From Streptomyces sp. NRRL F-2580 (GTDB lineage Bacteria; Actinomycetota; Actinomycetes; Streptomycetales; Streptomycetaceae), in the NCBI RefSeq assembly GCF_000720115.1, contig NZ_JOIR01000018.1, positions 62,001 through 126,000 of the forward strand: a stretch of DNA of 64,000 bases, given 5' to 3'. The position numbers were made by a program, and so were the translations under genes. The notes below the pieces were generated by a model. That model did no database searches and was not told where the DNA came from. It saw only the letters and a program-made list of their open reading frames with translations. Below are positions 60,983 to 64,000 of the stretch, one piece after another (within the stretch, counting starts at the first letter, position 1; the number at the start of each line of letters is the position of its first letter).

Positions 60983-62071
60983 TCAGTCTTGGGGGAGGAC
61001 GCGGCCGTCCTCGTCGAGGGGGAGGTGGATGCGTGCGGGGTCCTGGCTGTTGGTGTCGGACGGGCGCGGGCCCTCGGGGCCGTCGGGGCCCCAGCGCAGC
61101 AGGCGGCGGGTGCGGGCGATCCGGTACACGGTGTCCTGGAACTCCAGCTGGTTGACGCGTCCGGCCCTAAGGATGTCGGCGGCCTCGGCGTACGCGGCCA
61201 GCTCCGCGGGCCGAGAGGCAGCCGACGCCCCGTCCTTCGCCGTCCAGGTGCGGGCATCGGCCTGCGGGCCGGCGTCGCCGGGGATGTGGCCGTGCATGCG
61301 CGGCCACATCCATGTGAGGGCGAAGTCCAGTGACTTGCGGGCCTCGTGCGCGCTCGCGTGCGGGCCGCTGACCGGCCGCCAGCCGCGGGAGGCGGTCCGT
61401 TCCACGACGGTGAACGTCGGGGGCAGCAGCAGTACGTCCGGGTGGGTGTCCAGGGCCCGCTGCGCGTCGGCGCGCACGTCTTCGGGGAACCGTTCGCCGG
61501 TGTAGCACAGGCCCCGAAGCGCCAGCCGCTCCACGGCCTGGGTGGGGGTGACCGGTGCGTCCGGGTCCAGGAGCAGGTCGTCGTCGACCCCCGGTCCCTT
61601 GGCGGCGCGGTCCCAGTCGGGGGAGAGGGGGTCGGGATCGGTGGGACGCGGCTGTTCGATGCCGTCCGGGCCCGCGCCCGCGTACTCCTCGGCGCGTACG
61701 ACCCGGTACCGGGTCCCCGCCACTTCCAGTTCGTCGACGCGCTCGCTCTCCAGCCGGGCGACCGCCGCCAGCAGTGCGCGCCGTTCCGCCCTGTCGCGCG
61801 CATCGTCCTTCGCGCGGAACCACAGCCGCGAGTTCAGCCCGTCGCGCGCCTGCTGCGGGCAGCCGTCCGTCACCGCGAGCACCACCCGCCACCGCGGTTC
61901 GTCCCCGGCGCCCTGTGCCGCCACCCCGAACAACGGGCCGCGTACCACCACGCCGGCGGTACGCGTCACCGCGTCAACCGCGTCGGCCTCCACCGCGGCT
62001 TCCACCGGCTCCACGGGTACCCGTACCACCATCGGTCGGGACCCGCCCGCCCCCACATCCCCACGGTCCAT
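60983..62071 (-). CDS. DUF5954-family protein
   Basis: 362 residues from ATG 62071. RVPVEPVEAAVEADAVDAVT, RGLCYTGERFPEDVRADAQR, SRPAELAAYAEAADILRAGR and IHLPLDEDGRVLPQD at the end match the streptomycete DUF5954 family, to which I assign it by pattern. Two half-similar segments (about 90-140 and 285-330, each with an ADxxRAGRVNxLE-like strand) hint at an internal duplication. Soluble, function unknown. Confidence 0.72.
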   Translation of the reverse strand: MDRGDVGAGGSRPMVVRVPVEPVEAAVEADAVDAVTRTAGVVVRGPLFGVAAQGAGDEPRWRVVLAVTDGCPQQARDGLNSRLWFRAKDDARDRAERRALLAAVARLESERVDELEVAGTRYRVVRAEEYAGAGPDGIEQPRPTDPDPLSPDWDRAAKGPGVDDDLLLDPDAPVTPTQAVERLALRGLCYTGERFPEDVRADAQRALDTHPDVLLLPPTFTVVERTASRGWRPVSGPHASAHEARKSLDFALTWMWPRMHGHIPGDAGPQADARTWTAKDGASAASRPAELAAYAEAADILRAGRVNQLEFQDTVYRIARTRRLLRWGPDGPEGPRPSDTNSQDPARIHLPLDEDGRVLPQD

Positions 62072-62145
62072 GCGCCCATCCTGCCGACCGCGGTACGGCA
62101 CCGTCCCTGATTCGCCGATTCCCGTCCGGTCGGGTGCGGGATCGA

Positions 62146-62571
62146 CTATGCGGAGGACCCCAGGTCGTACGTGAAGGAGTAGGCGACGGCGGTTTCCCCG
62201 TGGCGGTACGTGAATCCTCCCGAGCCCGTCAGGCTGGCGAGGTCCCCGGTGGCGGAGCCGGGCACGACCTCGAAGCGGCAGACGGTGCCGCCGGCGTCGA
62301 AGGTGCCGCGCTCCTCCAGAACGAAACTGCCCTTGCGGCCGTCGACGCTGCCGGTGAGCAGTTCCATGCCGCTGTAGCTGCCGACGTTCTCCCCGGTGTA
62401 GGCGATCGTGTAGTCGCAGGCCGTCTTCGCGGCCTCGATCCCGCCGGTGAACGCGTTGGTGACATGGGCGTGGGCGAGCCGCGGGACGGCCTCCGCGGAT
62501 CCGACGGGGGTCTCCTCCCAGTTGGCGAAGGTGAAGTGGCCACCGGTCTCTACGGGCGCGGGCGTGGGCAT
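62146..62571 (-). CDS. DUF3224-family beta-barrel protein
   Basis: 141 residues. GGHFTFANWEETPVGSAEAV, NAFTGGIEAAKTACDYTIAY and KGSFVLEERGTFDAGGTVCR are the DUF3224 blocks, a small calycin-like barrel. It is divergent from a WYL regulator with a palindrome in the gap and a 12-bp tandem repeat in its leader. Confidence 0.87.
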   Translation of the reverse strand: MPTPAPVETGGHFTFANWEETPVGSAEAVPRLAHAHVTNAFTGGIEAAKTACDYTIAYTGENVGSYSGMELLTGSVDGRKGSFVLEERGTFDAGGTVCRFEVVPGSATGDLASLTGSGGFTYRHGETAVAYSFTYDLGSSA

Positions 62572-62582
62572 GGCTGTCCTAT

Positions 62583-62612
62583 CGGTCGGTCAGTCGGTCG
62601 GTCAGTCGGTCA
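62583..62612. repeat. 12-bp tandem repeat in the DUF3224 leader
   Basis: CGGTCGGTCAGT at 62583-62594, again at 62595-62606, and CGGTCA at 62607-62612 lie directly upstream of the DUF3224 ATG. They may be a binding array or slippage. Confidence 0.75.
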
Positions 62613-62666
62613 AACGGTCTGGTCCGCCCGGCGGTTGATCGGGCGGTGTCCCCAGACTGGCAGCGG

Positions 62667-62689
62667 TACCTGACACCTTCTGTCAGGTA
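62667..62689. promoter_or_regulatory. 9-bp-arm operator for the second WYL regulator
   Basis: TACCTGACA at 62667-62675 and TGTCAGGTA at 62681-62689 form a perfect inverted repeat with spacer ccttc. GACAAT at 62695-62700 is a -10-like box 7 bases before ATG 62708, which fits a leaderless transcript. The operator would overlap the -35 region. Confidence 0.7.
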
Positions 62690-62707
62690 TGGCGGACAAT
62701 GGGATCC

Positions 62708-63676
62708 ATGCGCGCCGACCGGCTCCTCTCCCTGCTCCTGCTGCTGCAGAACCGCGGCCGGATGACCGCGCCCGAGCTCGCCGCCGAGCTGGAAGTGTCC
62801 TTGCGCACGGTCTACCGGGACGTCGAGGCCCTCGGCGCCTCCGGCGTCCCCGTCCTCGCCGACCGGGGCCCGGCCGGCGGGTACCGGCTGGCCGAGGGCT
62901 ACCGCACCCGCCTCACCGGCCTCACCGACGCCCAGGCCGGCTCCCTCTTCCTGGCCGGCGCCCCCGGACCCGCGCAGGAGCTCGGCCTCGGCGCCGACCT
63001 GGCCGCCGCCCAGCTGAAGCTCCAGGCCGCACTGCCCGCCGCACTCGCCGGACGGGCCCGGCGGATCCAGGACCGCTTCCACCTCGACGCGCCCGCCTGG
63101 TTCCGGGAGGCCGACCCCGTCCCGTACCTCGCGCAGATCGCCCAGGCCGTGTGGGACCAGCGCGTCCTGCGCGCCCACTACCGCCGCTGGCGCGGCGAGG
63201 TGCGGCGGGAGCTGCACCCGCTCGGTCTGGTCCTCAAGGCGGGCATCTGGTACCTGGTGGCCGAGGTCGACGGCGGCGGCTCCGTACGGACCTACCGGGT
63301 CGCCCGGTTCCTGGCCGTGGACACCGCGGAGGAGGAGTTCGAACGGCCCGCGGGCTTCGAACTCGCCGCGTACTGGGAGGAGTCCACCCGCCGCCTGGGC
63401 GCCGTACTCCACCAGCAGACCGCCGAGCTGCGCCTGTCCCCGCGCGGACAGCGGCTGCTCCCCATGCAGTTCGGGGCGGCGGCCAACCGGGCTCTTGCCG
63501 AGGCCGGCCCGGCCGACGCCGACGGCTGGGTCCGCGTGCTCCTGCCCGTCGAGTCGGAGGCGATCGCCGTCGGCGACCTGCTGAGGCTGGGCGCCGAGGC
63601 CGAGGTGCTCGGGCCGCCCGAACTGCGCCGCGTCCTCGCCGAAACGGTGGCCACACTGGCCGGACGCTACACCTGA
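62708..63676 (+). CDS. HTH/WYL-domain transcriptional regulator
   Basis: 322 residues from ATG 62708; ATG 62699 is also in frame. HTH at 1-60 (APELAAELEVSLRTVYRDVE, ASGVPVLADRGPAGGYRLAE), WYL domain at about 150-235 (QRVLRAHYRRWRGEVRREL, VLKAGIWYLVAEVDGGGSV). Same layout as the regulator at 31262. Probably controls DUF3224 and itself through the palindrome. Confidence 0.9.
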   Translation: MRADRLLSLLLLLQNRGRMTAPELAAELEVSLRTVYRDVEALGASGVPVLADRGPAGGYRLAEGYRTRLTGLTDAQAGSLFLAGAPGPAQELGLGADLAAAQLKLQAALPAALAGRARRIQDRFHLDAPAWFREADPVPYLAQIAQAVWDQRVLRAHYRRWRGEVRRELHPLGLVLKAGIWYLVAEVDGGGSVRTYRVARFLAVDTAEEEFERPAGFELAAYWEESTRRLGAVLHQQTAELRLSPRGQRLLPMQFGAAANRALAEAGPADADGWVRVLLPVESEAIAVGDLLRLGAEAEVLGPPELRRVLAETVATLAGRYT

Positions 63677-63694
63677 CGTGTCGACACACGGCCA

Positions 63695-64000
63695 GTGCCA
63701 GACGGGGATCCGCCGTGTTCCTATGGCAGCGACGATCTCGACGAGCTTCGACAGCACTCGCAGCGGACGGGGCACGTCGGCATCCGCGACAAGGACGGCC
63801 TGCTGGAAGCGGCCCGGCCAACCGAACGCAAGTCAGTCAAAGGCAGGGCGGTGGCTGAGGTCGCCCTCGGCGTTCTGGCTGCCACCGCCGCGGGGGTTCT
63901 CGCCTGGAAGAACCAGAAGCTGACGGCTGAGAACGACGAACTGGCGGCTGAGAACGGCGGACTGAAGCCCATGGCCGGCGGCCTGCTGGCAGAGCTGGCG
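63695..64000 (+). CDS. Coiled-coil hypothetical protein, cut by window end
   Basis: The frame is open to the last base. GTG 63695 is a possible start but lacks a ribosome site. It reads DDLDELRQHSQRTGHVGIRD, then VAEVALGVLAATAAGVLAWK (a membrane helix) and NQKLTAENDELAAENGGLKP, a heptad coiled coil. Third positions are G/C-rich. No family recognised. Confidence 0.5.
   Translation, partial: MPDGDPPCSYGSDDLDELRQHSQRTGHVGIRDKDGLLEAARPTERKSVKGRAVAEVALGVLAATAAGVLAWKNQKLTAENDELAAENGGLKPMAGGLLAELA

Overview
The window reads as a piece of a Streptomyces-type actinobacterial chromosome. It is very GC-rich with G/C at most third codon positions, uses many GTG and some TTG starts, has several candidate leaderless promoters, and carries actinobacterial markers: a WhiB-like protein, a BldB/WhiJ-style XRE regulator, a DNRLRE secreted protein, septum-formation and DIP1984-family proteins, and partner-switching anti-sigma components. 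It is not a core informational region. Apart from an initiator tRNA-Met next to a cold-shock gene, it looks like a patchwork of transport, regulatory, stress and cell-envelope genes.

Layout. 1-5.5 kb: tail of an FtsX-type permease, a septum-formation-like protein, a membrane protein, a lone cyclic-nucleotide-binding protein, and an MFS exporter divergent from an XRE-cupin regulator. 5.7-8.4 kb: a 910-residue secreted beta-propeller/FnIII/LamG/DNRLRE protein. 8.5-14.4 kb: membrane-lipid and stress block (two YihY/BrkB proteins, a PAP2 phosphatase, a PAP2-diacylglycerol-kinase fusion, an anti-sigma-type ATPase and a 33-residue membrane peptide). 14.6-21.9 kb: osmoprotectant operon, with betaine aldehyde dehydrogenase, choline-oxidase-type GMC enzyme, ProV-like ATPase, tandem-fused permease and OpuAC lipoprotein, closed by a strong terminator. 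22-36.2 kb: small regulator/enzyme pairs (XRE-quinone reductase, LysR-epimerase-aldo/keto reductase, WYL-RidA), GNAT, SRPBCC and an esterase. 36.5-36.9 kb: cspA-like gene and tRNA-fMet with a 16-bp terminator. 37-45 kb: small unknown proteins, a GyrB-like ATPase fragment protein, GNAT, a ferritin-like protein, and a TetR-hydrolase pair. 45-51 kb: amidase divergent from a TetR gene, PPK2, STAS, DoxX, WhiB. 52-57 kb: glyoxalase, GNAT, a LysR remnant, a NarL-type two-component system and a PAP2 phosphatase. 57-64 kb: cupin/zinc-ribbon protein, XRE regulator, STAS plus a coupled micropeptide, DUF5954, DUF3224 divergent from a WYL regulator, and a gene cut by the window end.

How the genes work together. 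The clearest pathway is osmoprotection: choline is oxidised to glycine betaine by the GMC enzyme and the aldehyde dehydrogenase, and the ABC system beside them imports choline or betaine. Several regulators sit divergently from one target and share a visible palindrome with it (XRE-MFS, TetR-amidase, WYL-RidA, WYL-DUF3224). Two partner-switching loci each carry a tiny membrane protein. Gene decay is frequent: an amber codon splits an ankyrin-like gene, a regulator P-loop is frameshifted, a LysR C-terminus is an orphan, and two small genes are frameshifted. I see no CRISPR array, rRNA, insertion sequence or complete prophage.
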